Assembly: GCA_024762925.1 (NCBI GenBank)
Contig: JANTGM010000047.1
Coordinates: forward strand, 1 to 42,360
Length of the DNA: 42,360 nt
Direction: 5' to 3'
Origin: Kofleriaceae bacterium
GTDB taxonomy: Bacteria > Myxococcota_A > Polyangia > Haliangiales > Haliangiaceae
Within the stretch, counting starts at the first letter, position 1. Each line of letters starts with the position of its first letter. Under the pieces are notes generated by a model. The model worked only from the letters and a program-made list of their open reading frames with translations, was not told where the DNA came from and ran no database searches. Position numbers and translations under genes: made by a program. Below are positions 1-7,280 of this stretch, piece after piece.

Positions 1-79
1 GATCTGAGCAACGATGAGCCGAAGGCGTTCAAAGGGCGAAGAACCGAGCCAGGGCGTTCTATGCCTCTGGATCCCACAC

Positions 80-262
80 GAGTGCGCGATTCATGAAGAT
101 AGAACGCGCTCACTCGTCTTCTCGCCCGCTGGACAGACGGGCTCAGCCAGTCTTCTTCGTTGTTCCTCGGTCGTTTGCCCCCAGCAAACTCCCTCTTTCC
201 GCCTCGCCAGCAAACGAGCTGACTTCGCGATCACGAATCAATGTCCATGGATCCTGCACTAG
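80..262. repeat. Dispersed repeat, copy 1, with inverted arms
   Basis: The left arm (about 80-180) contains CACTCGTCTTCTCGCCCGCT at 111-130 and matches 10855-10957 over roughly 100 bases with few differences. The right arm (about 222-262), when reverse-complemented, matches the left edge of that second copy (shared core GATCCATG-ACATTGATTCG, one difference). Copy 1 therefore looks like two copies of the same end facing each other, as in a MITE or REP-type element. It abuts the IS5-type fragment at 267. The similarity is seen directly; its mobility is inference. Confidence 0.6.
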
Positions 263-266
263 CGGT

Positions 267-416
267 CGGGGCGGTCCCAAAAAAAACGCGATAGGTCCCT
301 CGCGTGGTGGACCTATGACGAAATTGCATGCTGTCACCGATACCAAGAGACGGCCATTGGAGGTCCTCGCCACGCAAGGAAACCAACACGACTCTATGAT
401 GGCGGTGACCTGTTGA
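267..416 (+). pseudogene. IS5-family (IS427-group-like) transposase fragment
   Basis: About 49 codons read GGPKKNAIGPSRGG followed by MTKLHAVTD and a QHDS tail. This is the region around the second catalytic Asp of IS5-family DDE transposases of the IS427 group (compare the family pattern GGPKNxAIGRSRGGxTTKIHAxVD). The frame ends at a stop at 414-416. No preceding DDE motif, no downstream glutamate region and no convincing terminal inverted repeats were found, so this is a scrap of a transposase and not a working element. A run of eight A residues at 283-290 lies inside the motif and resembles the slippery tracts some IS427 elements use for frameshifting. The family call rests on motif memory only. 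Confidence 0.6.
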
Positions 417-441
417 TGCGGAGGTTCAAGAGGGCCGTTCG

Positions 442-711
442 GTGGTCACACTCGATGAGGAGATCATCGAGAACACACTACCTGCCGACATTGTCGCGGA
501 GCTGCCTCACTTGGCACGGTTGGGGCGGGAGCCGCGCAGGGTGCTGAACAACAACAGGGTGCGCGCACATGACGGAGACTGCGATACGCAGGAGAACCTA
601 ATCACCGGAGCCATCTGCGTTGCATCTTTGCTTGGTGTTGCAACAGGGCAAACCTTGGGCTTGGTTCTTGCGGGAGTCTGCTACTACCGCATTGACGAGT
701 GCAATCACTAG
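442..711 (+). CDS. Small hypothetical protein with one hydrophobic segment
   Basis: An 89-residue frame with a GTG start, preceded by AGAGGG at 7-8 bases. The N-terminal half is acidic and polar. The C-terminal third is a Gly/Ala/Val-rich hydrophobic stretch of about 25 residues (LITGAICVASLLG onward), bounded by cysteines, ending in a short polar tail with Cys-Asn-His. One membrane helix, or the core of a small secreted peptide, are both possible. No family is recognised. It follows directly on transposon debris and has no partner gene in the same direction, so it could also be a chance frame. Confidence 0.35.
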   Translation: MVTLDEEIIENTLPADIVAELPHLARLGREPRRVLNNNRVRAHDGDCDTQENLITGAICVASLLGVATGQTLGLVLAGVCYYRIDECNH

Positions 712-727
712 GCGGCTACGAGGCCAC

Positions 728-1162
728 TTAGGCTCCTTGCGCGCGTAGCCACGCATTCAAGTTGGCCTTTGGCATTGCGCCACTTTGCCTAGCGCGCTCT
801 TTACCTTCACGAAACAGCAACATCGTTGGGATGCCACTAACTCGGAGCGATGATGAGAGCTGTTGATTCTCGTCGCTATTTACTTTGAGAATCATGAGCT
901 CACCAGCGCGCTCCTTGCCAATCTCTTCAAGCACCGGTGCAACCATCCGGCAAGGGCCACACCAAGGGGCCCAGACATCAAGCAAGACCGGCACCGGCGC
1001 ATTTCGAATAGCGCGCTTGAACTCAGCGGCATTGACCTCTTGCGGCTTGCCAGATGTGTCGAGCGCAGCCTTACACTGACCACACTTGGCGGTGCCATCA
1101 CTACTGTTTACAGCCTTGATTCGATTGATTCGGCCGCAAGCGGCACAGCGAAAGATCGACAT
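728..1162 (-). CDS. trxC: Thioredoxin 2 (zinc-ribbon thioredoxin)
   Basis: 144 residues, the usual TrxC length. The N-terminus carries two CxxC knuckles (C6/C9 and C27/C30) that form the zinc ribbon distinguishing TrxC from TrxA. A thioredoxin fold follows with the active-site motif WAPWCGPC (C68, C71) and the cis-proline loop SGIPT. The protein reduces cytoplasmic disulfides with electrons from thioredoxin reductase; TrxC types are often tied to oxidative stress. The ATG at 1162 has an AAGGAG ribosome-binding site 7 bases upstream. It lies 64 bases downstream of the acidic helical protein gene on the same strand and may be co-transcribed. High confidence in the family. Confidence 0.95.
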   Translation of the reverse strand: MSIFRCAACGRINRIKAVNSSDGTAKCGQCKAALDTSGKPQEVNAAEFKRAIRNAPVPVLLDVWAPWCGPCRMVAPVLEEIGKERAGELMILKVNSDENQQLSSSLRVSGIPTMLLFREGKERARQSGAMPKANLNAWLRAQGA

Positions 1163-1226
1163 TGGGAAACTCCTTCTCCAGGCAATGTAGGGCCGGTTTC
1201 ACCGACCGCAAGGCCAACAACTGAGA

Positions 1227-2618
1227 CTATGGCATTTCGCGGATCAAGCCATCAAGCTTTTGACTCATTGCTGCAGCCTCTGCTGGATTCGATCGCGCGT
1301 CGGCTGTCATCGCTTGCCAGTCAACAAGAACCCGGTCCAATGCCTCGCGCACTCCATACAGTGCGTTGGCGTTTCGAAATGCCTCCGCGATCATATCTAG
1401 TGCACCATGAGGGCTAATCTCCAAGAGCGGCTTCACGGCTTCCAGTAGTTCTCGGATGTCACGCTTCTGGTCCGCGTCGTGCTTAATCAGCACATCGCGT
1501 TGACTGACTGCTGCGAGCGAGTCGAGATACTTGTCGAGACCTTCGCAGTCAAAGCGTGCTTCGCTTCGTGACTTTCCTGAAATCACACCAAGAAAGCTTT
1601 TCAGCTCTAGACGATCCGCCGGACGCATCACACCAAAGACATCACCATCCACAAAGCGCTCAAGCTCTCCTAAAATCTCCGCAAACGCTTCGTCTTGCGC
1701 AGATTCACCAGCTACGTTGCTCTGCAGAATCGCATTGGCGGAATGAATGACATGTCGAAAATCGGTGAGGCCCCTGCGCACGGCAAGCGCCCGAGCAAGG
1801 GTGCTCTTGTGGCCAGGAAGAACGCCATCGCGATCCACGTCGTCGAGATAGGCTTCATAGATCGCGGTCATCAGCGCGAACACGCCGTCGGTTACTGAAC
1901 GGCCCACGTCGTTAAGCTCGCGCAGTGCTTGTTCGAATCGCCCGTCTTTGAGTGCGTGGGCAAAGCGCTCATCAAAGTCGCGAATCTGGCTTCCCAGCGC
2001 GTAAGCAAACGATTCAAGCTCCCCCAACAGGGAGCGCCATCGCTCAAGACATGTTTTCACAGGTTCCGGGGCGCCAAGCATCTCAAACGCGCCTTCGAGA
2101 TCGAGATCTGCGATGCTCGGTTCCTTCGCCGGCGCATCGCTCTCTAGCTCTCCAAAGCTCCCTAGCTCATCAAAGCCACCAAAGTCATCGCCAAAATCGT
2201 CGCCGAAGTCCTCGTCCACCACCGTTGTCTCTGGGGACACTTCCACGCCAGTTTCGAAGTCGAAGTTGAACTCCAAATCGGCTGCATCCCCAGACTCCGT
2301 CTCAGAAACCTCTGGCTGCTTTGCGTGCTCCTGTAGATGGGCTTCAAGGATTCGCACGCCCTGGAGAATGTCGCTTGCCAGAGCTTCCAAAGCAGGGGCG
2401 GCGGTTCTTGCGTTGCTAAGCTTGGCGGCGTCTTCACCGTGATGTTGATAGATTCTCTCGTCAAGCTGCGAAAGATCGTCAACCGCCTCAGTGCTTAGCT
2501 TGATCAGTGTCGACGCCTTCTTGCGAATGCGAGAATCAGATATCGCGGCGCGAAGCTGCTCTAAGGGCGTCTGTGACACGAGTCCGAAAGGATAAACCCT
2601 CCCACGCGACACTCGCAA
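1227..2618 (-). CDS. Acidic, helical protein of unknown function
   Basis: Up to 463 residues with no signal peptide or membrane segment, so probably cytoplasmic. Residues 1-110 and 190-463 are predicted helical, rich in Leu, Glu and Ala. A hyperacidic linker (about 115-190) contains repeated DDFGDDFGGFDELG-type motifs. The whole recalls helical scaffold or adaptor proteins, but no family is recognised. The frame opens with TTG at 2618; GTG codons at 2612 and at VSQTPLEQ are alternatives, and no start has a well-spaced ribosome-binding site. It sits between the AsmA-like gene (57 bases upstream) and trxC. A similar GFGDDF acidic motif recurs in the PilZ-like protein at 29102. Confidence 0.75.
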   Translation of the reverse strand: MRVSRGRVYPFGLVSQTPLEQLRAAISDSRIRKKASTLIKLSTEAVDDLSQLDERIYQHHGEDAAKLSNARTAAPALEALASDILQGVRILEAHLQEHAKQPEVSETESGDAADLEFNFDFETGVEVSPETTVVDEDFGDDFGDDFGGFDELGSFGELESDAPAKEPSIADLDLEGAFEMLGAPEPVKTCLERWRSLLGELESFAYALGSQIRDFDERFAHALKDGRFEQALRELNDVGRSVTDGVFALMTAIYEAYLDDVDRDGVLPGHKSTLARALAVRRGLTDFRHVIHSANAILQSNVAGESAQDEAFAEILGELERFVDGDVFGVMRPADRLELKSFLGVISGKSRSEARFDCEGLDKYLDSLAAVSQRDVLIKHDADQKRDIRELLEAVKPLLEISPHGALDMIAEAFRNANALYGVREALDRVLVDWQAMTADARSNPAEAAAMSQKLDGLIREMP

Positions 2619-2675
2619 TGTTTTGGCGCCGACCCTCTTCTGGCACTTCCATAAGTGGACAGCGGCTACCTACAG

Positions 2676-3479
2676 TTAGAACGCATCTACGACATCATCC
2701 CAGACGCCTTTGACCTTGCGCTTGGCGAGTTCTGGTCCCAGCTCCTTAAGGAGCTGCTTGGCCAGGCTCAGAATTTGACCTAGTTCCAATTTACGAGGAT
2801 CAGGATTTGGCCAAACAAAGGGAATCACAATGGGCTTCGACCCCATGAGACTTCCGCCGATGGACAAGGTCTTATCTCCATATGTCACGATGAGATGCAC
2901 GGATCCTGGGAGATGCACCTCGGCTTTCAGAGCATCTGTTTTGTAGAGCCACGACATTGCATTGCGAAGTTCCACATCATTTGCGCTCGCCGTGCCAATG
3001 GATAGTTCAGCCCGTCCCAGTCCTGGAAACACGCTCGTCACAGAGAGCGATACCTTCGAGTCGCGCATGACAAAGCGCCCCACTGACAACCGTGGCACCA
3101 CATCGCTGGATTGCAGAGTCACGACGCCCGCCGCGGACAAGTCCAAGTGTGCTCCAACAAGTTCGAGGCGGCTTGGCTCCGGATCAATCAACGACCAACC
3201 CAGCGGGGCAATGTCGAGTTCCAGTTCATCCATCGTCAGCGTGGCGGTTCCGAGCCCTGTGCGTCTGGCTTTCACCCCGCGCAAAGCGACACGCCCTCGC
3301 ACCAAGCTAACATCAACGCCCTCAACAAGAATCTCATTTGCACGCAACGTGTAGGAAAGTTGCTGCTTCACTCTTCGCTCGACCACGCCCTCGAGCGCAA
3401 AGCTAAGGACCAAGAGCAACGCGACATAGACACACGCTGCGACCGAGACTCCCATGAGGATCTTGCGTGTGCGTTTCAC
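2676..3479 (-). CDS. AsmA/DUF748-like membrane-anchored protein
   Basis: 267 residues from a GTG at 3479 that overlaps the upstream stop as GTGA. GGAG lies 7 bases upstream, so this start is preferred to longer frames. A short basic N-terminus (KRTRK) precedes a single membrane segment (ILMGVSVAACVYVALLLVLSF). The rest is beta-rich, with the pattern of AsmA/DUF748 proteins: alternating strands such as VRGRVALRGVKARR and LELVGAHLDLS, like the lipid-channel repeats of AsmA/TamB-type bridge proteins. At this length it is a short member and probably acts in the periplasm, anchored in the inner membrane. Translational coupling to the C39-like peptidase is evident. The family call is moderate, by pattern only. 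Confidence 0.7.
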   Translation of the reverse strand: MKRTRKILMGVSVAACVYVALLLVLSFALEGVVERRVKQQLSYTLRANEILVEGVDVSLVRGRVALRGVKARRTGLGTATLTMDELELDIAPLGWSLIDPEPSRLELVGAHLDLSAAGVVTLQSSDVVPRLSVGRFVMRDSKVSLSVTSVFPGLGRAELSIGTASANDVELRNAMSWLYKTDALKAEVHLPGSVHLIVTYGDKTLSIGGSLMGSKPIVIPFVWPNPDPRKLELGQILSLAKQLLKELGPELAKRKVKGVWDDVVDAF

Positions 3480-3961
3480 CCCACCTCTCCGAAGTCGAGT
3501 TGAAGTTGCTGAGACACTGCGGGGCCTCGGGCCCGCTCTGGAGCCGGCGAACAAACGATCGCAAAGCCGCCAAGACGAACCCCGTATTGCTCCCACGAGT
3601 TCTCACAGCGCTTATTGGGCTCCGGATCGGCAACGAAAACTCGTTGTGGCGATCGTCCAAACCCATAGATCACGAGCCAGTGTTCCTCATCTTCAAGATA
3701 GCCGATAAGAACTTTTCCATCGCACAAGCTGGACGCCATCCGGTCAAAGCTCATGTCGTAGCGTAGGTTCGCGCGAACGCCTTGGGAGCGAAGAACTCTC
3801 ACGATTGCACTCTGCCCGGTTCCGTCTCGAGCGGTTCCAAGTGCTGCAAAGAGGGCTTCGCCATCGAGCGAGCGCTGGTAGTGTTTGAGCACCATGAGAG
3901 TGGCAGCGAAGCCACAACAGTAGTTGCGCGTTTGCTTGTAACCGGGCACGGGCAAGGTCAT
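3476..3961 (-). CDS. C39-like papain-fold cysteine peptidase
   Basis: About 161 residues from the ATG at 3961 (AGAAGGTGAT lies 9-13 bases upstream); the frame is open 52 codons further but that stretch looks non-coding and contains a palindrome. The C39 signature is visible: oxyanion Gln10, catalytic Cys16 in YCCGFAATLMVL, His94 in EEHWLVIYGF and Asp112 in VFVADPEP. Family members cleave double-glycine leaders or act as stand-alone peptidases. Here no ABC transporter or precursor peptide is adjacent, so the substrate is unknown. There is no obvious signal peptide. The gene overlaps the AsmA-like gene by 4 bases. Catalytic residues are seen; activity is inference. Confidence 0.8.
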   Translation of the reverse strand: MTLPVPGYKQTRNYCCGFAATLMVLKHYQRSLDGEALFAALGTARDGTGQSAIVRVLRSQGVRANLRYDMSFDRMASSLCDGKVLIGYLEDEEHWLVIYGFGRSPQRVFVADPEPNKRCENSWEQYGVRLGGFAIVCSPAPERARGPAVSQQLQLDFGEVG

Positions 3962-4063
3962 TACTTGCGGATCACCTTCTGGATGCACAAGAGCGAAGGG
4001 CGGAGCCGAATACGGCTTAATACGGCGATCTCTCACGCACTTAGACCATACACTGGGACATTG

Positions 4064-4082
4064 CCTGGGACACTGTCCCAGG
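4064..4082. promoter_or_regulatory. Perfect 19-bp palindrome between divergent genes
   Basis: CCTGGGACACTGTCCCAGG is a perfect palindrome around a central C. A further TGGGACA half-site lies in direct orientation at 4054-4060, 12 bases before the first palindrome arm. It lies between the C39-like peptidase start (3961, -) and the M13 peptidase start (4165, +), which suits an operator for a dimeric regulator controlling one or both genes. A transcript hairpin is also possible but no T-run follows. Confidence 0.55.
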
Positions 4083-4128
4083 ACCTTAAGTGGCCAAAAA
4101 ACGGCAATACAGGCCAAACCAAGGCGTT

Positions 4129-4142
4129 TGCTTGTGCAAGCA
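4129..4142. promoter_or_regulatory. Inverted repeat upstream of the M13 peptidase gene
   Basis: TGCTTG and CAAGCA arms are separated by 2 bases, 23 bases before the chosen ATG at 4165. Position fits a promoter-proximal operator, but no confident -35/-10 pair can be named. Confidence 0.3.
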
Positions 4143-4164
4143 CCGTGCTAGGGTCCGCTGGCCT

Positions 4165-6252
4165 ATGACCAATCGACTCATACTTTCAGCCACGATTTTT
4201 GCCGCAGCAGCCTGTGGCTCCAACTCTGATAAAGCCGCGATCCCAACCGACAACACGGTTACGGAGAAGACCGGATCAACCAACAATCTGCCAGTCGAAG
4301 AAACGACGCTAGCCGCAGTTGGTTTGGATGGAGCAGCACTAAACCGCGATGTGAACCCATGCGACGACTTCTACGAGTTCGCATGTGGTAGCTGGCTTGC
4401 GAACACGGAGATCCCATCCGACAAAGCTCGTTACGGTCGCTTCACGCAAATCTACGAGCGCAATGAAGCAACCCTACACTCCATCCTGGAAGCGGCTCGC
4501 GATGGTAAACTCGAAAGCCCGGTCGCGCAGAAGATTGGCGCCTACTACGGAACGTGTATGGACGAAGAGGCCGTGGAAGCCGCAGGCTACACTGCCATCA
4601 AGCCACTACTGAAGATCGCCGCTTCGGTTCGCAATACCAAGAGCCTTGATGCCGCTATCCGAGCACTGCATAAAGGCGGCATCTCCGTACTCTTCCACAT
4701 TGCTTCAACGCCAGATTTCATCGATGCAACCAAGATGATCGGTGATCTTAGCCAAGGAGGCCTGGGACTTCCGGATCGCGATTACTACCTCAAGGACGAT
4801 GACCGGAGCAAAGAGATTCGCAAGGCCTATGTTGCTCACGTCACAGCGATGTTCGGCCTCATTGGCTGGCCAAAAGCCAAAGCAGCCAAAGGCGCTGCCG
4901 ACGTCATGGCGATCGAGACGGCGCTCGCCAAAGTCACGATGTCCCGAACCGAGCGTCGCGATCCCGAGAACGTCTATCACAAGATTGATCGCGCTGGTGT
5001 TGAGAAGTTGGTGCCTACCTTCGATTGGAGCGCCTACTTCACTGCGATGGGAATCCCCGACATCAAGGAGATCACGGTTGATAACGAGGCGTTCTTCGCA
5101 AACATCAACACCATTCGCGGCGACATGAAGCCTGCGGCTTGGCAGAGCTACCTCAGTTGGCATGTCGTTCACAAGACAGCTGCACTTCTGCCACAAGCCT
5201 TCGTTGACGAGAACTTCAAGCTAGCACAAGTCACATCGGGGGCCAAAGCGTTGCCTCCCAGGTGGAAGCGGTGCGTTTCCTCCACCGACCACGCGCTTGG
5301 CGAACTTCTCGCCCAGCCCTACCTCGAGCGCATGTTTACTCCTGCCGCTAAAGAAGGCGCGGATGCCATGGTCCAAGGCATCACCAGTGCGTTTGAGAAG
5401 GTTGTGACTGGGCTCGATTGGATGAGCGATGAAACGAAAGAAAAAGCCCTAGCTAAACTTGGGACGGTTAGTCCCATGTTTGGCTACCCAGATAAGTGGA
5501 AGACCTACGACTGGGACGTGTCCAACAACTACGCAACGAACGCAATGATGTCTCGCTCCTTCGAGAAAGCCCGCGACTTGGCGAAGATTGGCAAACCTTA
5601 CGATCGCAGCGAGTGGTTCATGTCTCCGCAAACCACCAACGCGTACTACAATCCGCAGGCGAACCAGATGGTATTTCCTGCGGGCATTCTTCAGCCGCCG
5701 TTCTACAGCGAGACCGCTCACGTGCCGGTCAATCTTGGGGCGATGGGAATGATCGTTGGTCATGAGCTCACTCATGGCTTTGACGATTCTGGCGCGAAGT
5801 TTGACGGTGACGGCAACATGAACAACTGGTGGGCCGAGGCCGACTTGAAGAAGTTCGAGGAGCGCGGTGAGTGTGTTGTGGAGCAGTACAATACCTACAA
5901 GCCACTCGATGACTTGAACCTAAATGGAAAACTGACCTTGGGTGAGAATATTGCTGATATTGGCGGCGTGAAGCTCGCCTTCATGGCGTACCGCGAGATG
6001 CTCGCCAATGCGGACAAGCAGCTCGTGGCCGATGGCTACACTGAAGATCAGCAATTCTTCATGGCTGTTGGGCAAGCTTGGTGTTCCAAGTCTCGCGAAG
6101 AGATAAGTCGCATGCTCGCAGTCACGGATCCTCACTCTCCGCCAAACTTCCGAGTCCTTGGCGCACTCACAAATACGCCGGAGTTCTCTGAGGCGTTCAG
6201 CTGTGAGAAGGGCAGCAACATGAACCCAGAAAACACCTGCACCGTCTGGTAG
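4165..6252 (+). CDS. M13-family (neprilysin/PepO-like) metalloprotease lipoprotein
   Basis: 695 residues from the ATG at 4165, typical for M13. A lipoprotein signal (MTNRLILSATIFAAAAC) ends in lipobox AAAC, so the protease is membrane-anchored outside the cytoplasm. The N-terminal M13 domain opens with the conserved VNPCDDFYEFACGSW. The zinc site is HELTHGFDDSG (His533, Glu534 base, His537) with the third ligand Glu594 in GENIADIGG. The C-terminus ends CTVW, as is usual for this family. M13 enzymes cut short peptides. The preceding 25 in-frame codons lack a signal and look non-coding. It may be co-transcribed with the small lipoprotein gene 45 bases downstream. Confidence 0.95.
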   Translation: MTNRLILSATIFAAAACGSNSDKAAIPTDNTVTEKTGSTNNLPVEETTLAAVGLDGAALNRDVNPCDDFYEFACGSWLANTEIPSDKARYGRFTQIYERNEATLHSILEAARDGKLESPVAQKIGAYYGTCMDEEAVEAAGYTAIKPLLKIAASVRNTKSLDAAIRALHKGGISVLFHIASTPDFIDATKMIGDLSQGGLGLPDRDYYLKDDDRSKEIRKAYVAHVTAMFGLIGWPKAKAAKGAADVMAIETALAKVTMSRTERRDPENVYHKIDRAGVEKLVPTFDWSAYFTAMGIPDIKEITVDNEAFFANINTIRGDMKPAAWQSYLSWHVVHKTAALLPQAFVDENFKLAQVTSGAKALPPRWKRCVSSTDHALGELLAQPYLERMFTPAAKEGADAMVQGITSAFEKVVTGLDWMSDETKEKALAKLGTVSPMFGYPDKWKTYDWDVSNNYATNAMMSRSFEKARDLAKIGKPYDRSEWFMSPQTTNAYYNPQANQMVFPAGILQPPFYSETAHVPVNLGAMGMIVGHELTHGFDDSGAKFDGDGNMNNWWAEADLKKFEERGECVVEQYNTYKPLDDLNLNGKLTLGENIADIGGVKLAFMAYREMLANADKQLVADGYTEDQQFFMAVGQAWCSKSREEISRMLAVTDPHSPPNFRVLGALTNTPEFSEAFSCEKGSNMNPENTCTVW

Positions 6253-6264
6253 GCAACACATCGT

Positions 6265-6295
6265 TGGCATCATGCACAGTGTGTGTATGATGCCA
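6265..6295 (+). promoter_or_regulatory. Hairpin abutting a start codon
   Basis: TGGCATCAT (6265-6273) pairs perfectly with ATGATGCCA (6287-6295) around a 13-base loop. The stem ends 2 bases before the ATG at 6298 and covers the place where a ribosome-binding site should be. It could be an operator or a translation-limiting hairpin; no T-run follows, so it is a poor terminator. Confidence 0.45.
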
Positions 6296-6297
6296 GC

Positions 6298-6666
6298 ATG
6301 CGGATTCGCTATGCGGTAGTTCTTGCGCTCCTGGGTTGTGGTGGTTCTCAGTTCGAGCCCTACCAGCCCGCAGAAATCGATCAGAACTCCAAGGCCCAAG
6401 CCTTTGCCCTAGCACTTGAGACAATGCGAAGCCGAGACCTGCGCATCCTGGAGCAAGACGAGAGCAGGGGCATTCTCTCAACGCAATGGAAGCAGTTCGG
6501 CGGGGAGCACTACAATCTGCAGGTGCTCATTAGCCCAGTGAGCGCGGTGGTCAACATTGGCTGTCGTACCGAAAAGGCGATGACAATCGGCGAATGCAGT
6601 GACGTCTCAGCCTATCCGAAGTCGCTTGTGAAGGAAGCCAAGTATATGACGCAAGCGCTTCAGTAG
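6298..6666 (+). CDS. Small lipoprotein of unknown function
   Basis: 122 residues. The signal MRIRYAVVLALLGCGG has a clear lipobox (LLGC). The mature part is mixed alpha/beta with motifs such as RGILSTQWKQFGG and LQVLISPVSAVVNIGCR. This arrangement (signal, helix, ILxTxW, beta strands) resembles small outer-membrane-associated lipoproteins seen in deltaproteobacteria, but I cannot name a family. The ATG at 6298 was chosen because it places the signal at the N-terminus. It lies 45 bases after the M13 protease gene, separated by a hairpin, and converges with copZ, whose stop is 4 bases away. Confidence 0.7.
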   Translation: MRIRYAVVLALLGCGGSQFEPYQPAEIDQNSKAQAFALALETMRSRDLRILEQDESRGILSTQWKQFGGEHYNLQVLISPVSAVVNIGCRTEKAMTIGECSDVSAYPKSLVKEAKYMTQALQ

Positions 6667-6670
6667 CCGC

Positions 6671-6868
6671 TCAAGCGCGACCGCCAAAGTCGAAGCCCGC
6701 GTCCTCGATCACTTGCTTGACGGTGTCTTCGTCAAGAGTCCCGACAGCAGCAGTCCCAGATGCAAGGTCTACGAGTATTTCTGTGCCCCTCGCATTCTCA
6801 AGAGCTCTCGTAACAGAGCGCACGCAGCCTTCACAGGTCATTCCTTCAATCTTGTACTTTGTTGGCAT
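6671..6868 (-). CDS. copZ: Copper chaperone CopZ (HMA domain)
   Basis: 65 residues forming one heavy-metal-associated domain. GMTCEGC supplies the two Cu(I)-binding cysteines, followed by the family's beta-alpha-beta pattern (EILVDLASGTAAV and a conserved VIEDAGFDF tail). It carries Cu(I) in the cytoplasm and delivers it to the CopA ATPase. Its start overlaps the end of cueR by 23 bases, so it is the last gene of the copA-cueR-copZ operon and should be induced by copper through the upstream promoter. Short but well supported. Confidence 0.92.
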   Translation of the reverse strand: MPTKYKIEGMTCEGCVRSVTRALENARGTEILVDLASGTAAVGTLDEDTVKQVIEDAGFDFGGRA

Positions 6869-7280
6869 GGTCTTCCTTCTCTGGTGTTTGGGCCAGGTTC
6901 TCTAAGATGGGGCAATCAGGTCGCTCATCACCATGGCAGCAGTCTATGAGACTTCGCATCGTAGCTCGGAGTTCTTCTAGGGCCAGGATCTTGCTCTCGA
7001 TTTCTTCGAGGTGGGCCACGGCGAGTTTCTTAACCTCAGAGCTCGCTCGCTCTTCATCCGCCCACAGACCGAGCAAACTGCTCACGTCTTCTACCGAGAA
7101 ACCCAAGTCCCGAGCACGTTTTACGAAACGCAAGATGTGTACGGCGCGCTCGTCATACATGCGGTACCCATTCGCAGCGCGCTTAGCGTCGGGAATCAAC
7201 CCAGTGCTCTCGTAGTACCGAATTGTCTTAGCGGACACGCCTGTCTGCGCCGCAACTTCGCCGATGGCAAACAATCTCAT
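6846..7280 (-). CDS. cueR: MerR-family copper-responsive regulator (CueR-like)
   Basis: 144 residues from the ATG at 7280. An N-terminal MerR winged helix ([21 protein letters not shown], about 4-25) is followed by the dimerisation helix and a metal loop with Cys115 and Cys123 eight apart (CHGDERPDC), the spacing of CueR C112/C120 for Cu(I), plus an extra Cys114. CueR activates promoters whose 19-bp spacer is too long by twisting the DNA; exactly such a promoter precedes copA. The start overlaps the copA stop as ATGA, so the regulator is autoregulated within the operon. Specificity for Cu(I) over Ag or Au is inferred from the loop and context. Confidence 0.93.
   Translation of the reverse strand: MRLFAIGEVAAQTGVSAKTIRYYESTGLIPDAKRAANGYRMYDERAVHILRFVKRARDLGFSVEDVSSLLGLWADEERASSEVKKLAVAHLEEIESKILALEELRATMRSLIDCCHGDERPDCPILENLAQTPEKEDHANKVQD

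Noticed and set aside
863-1417. 184-codon plus-strand frame
   Set aside because: Covers trxC and the end of the acidic helical gene in antisense; no family, no ribosome-binding site.
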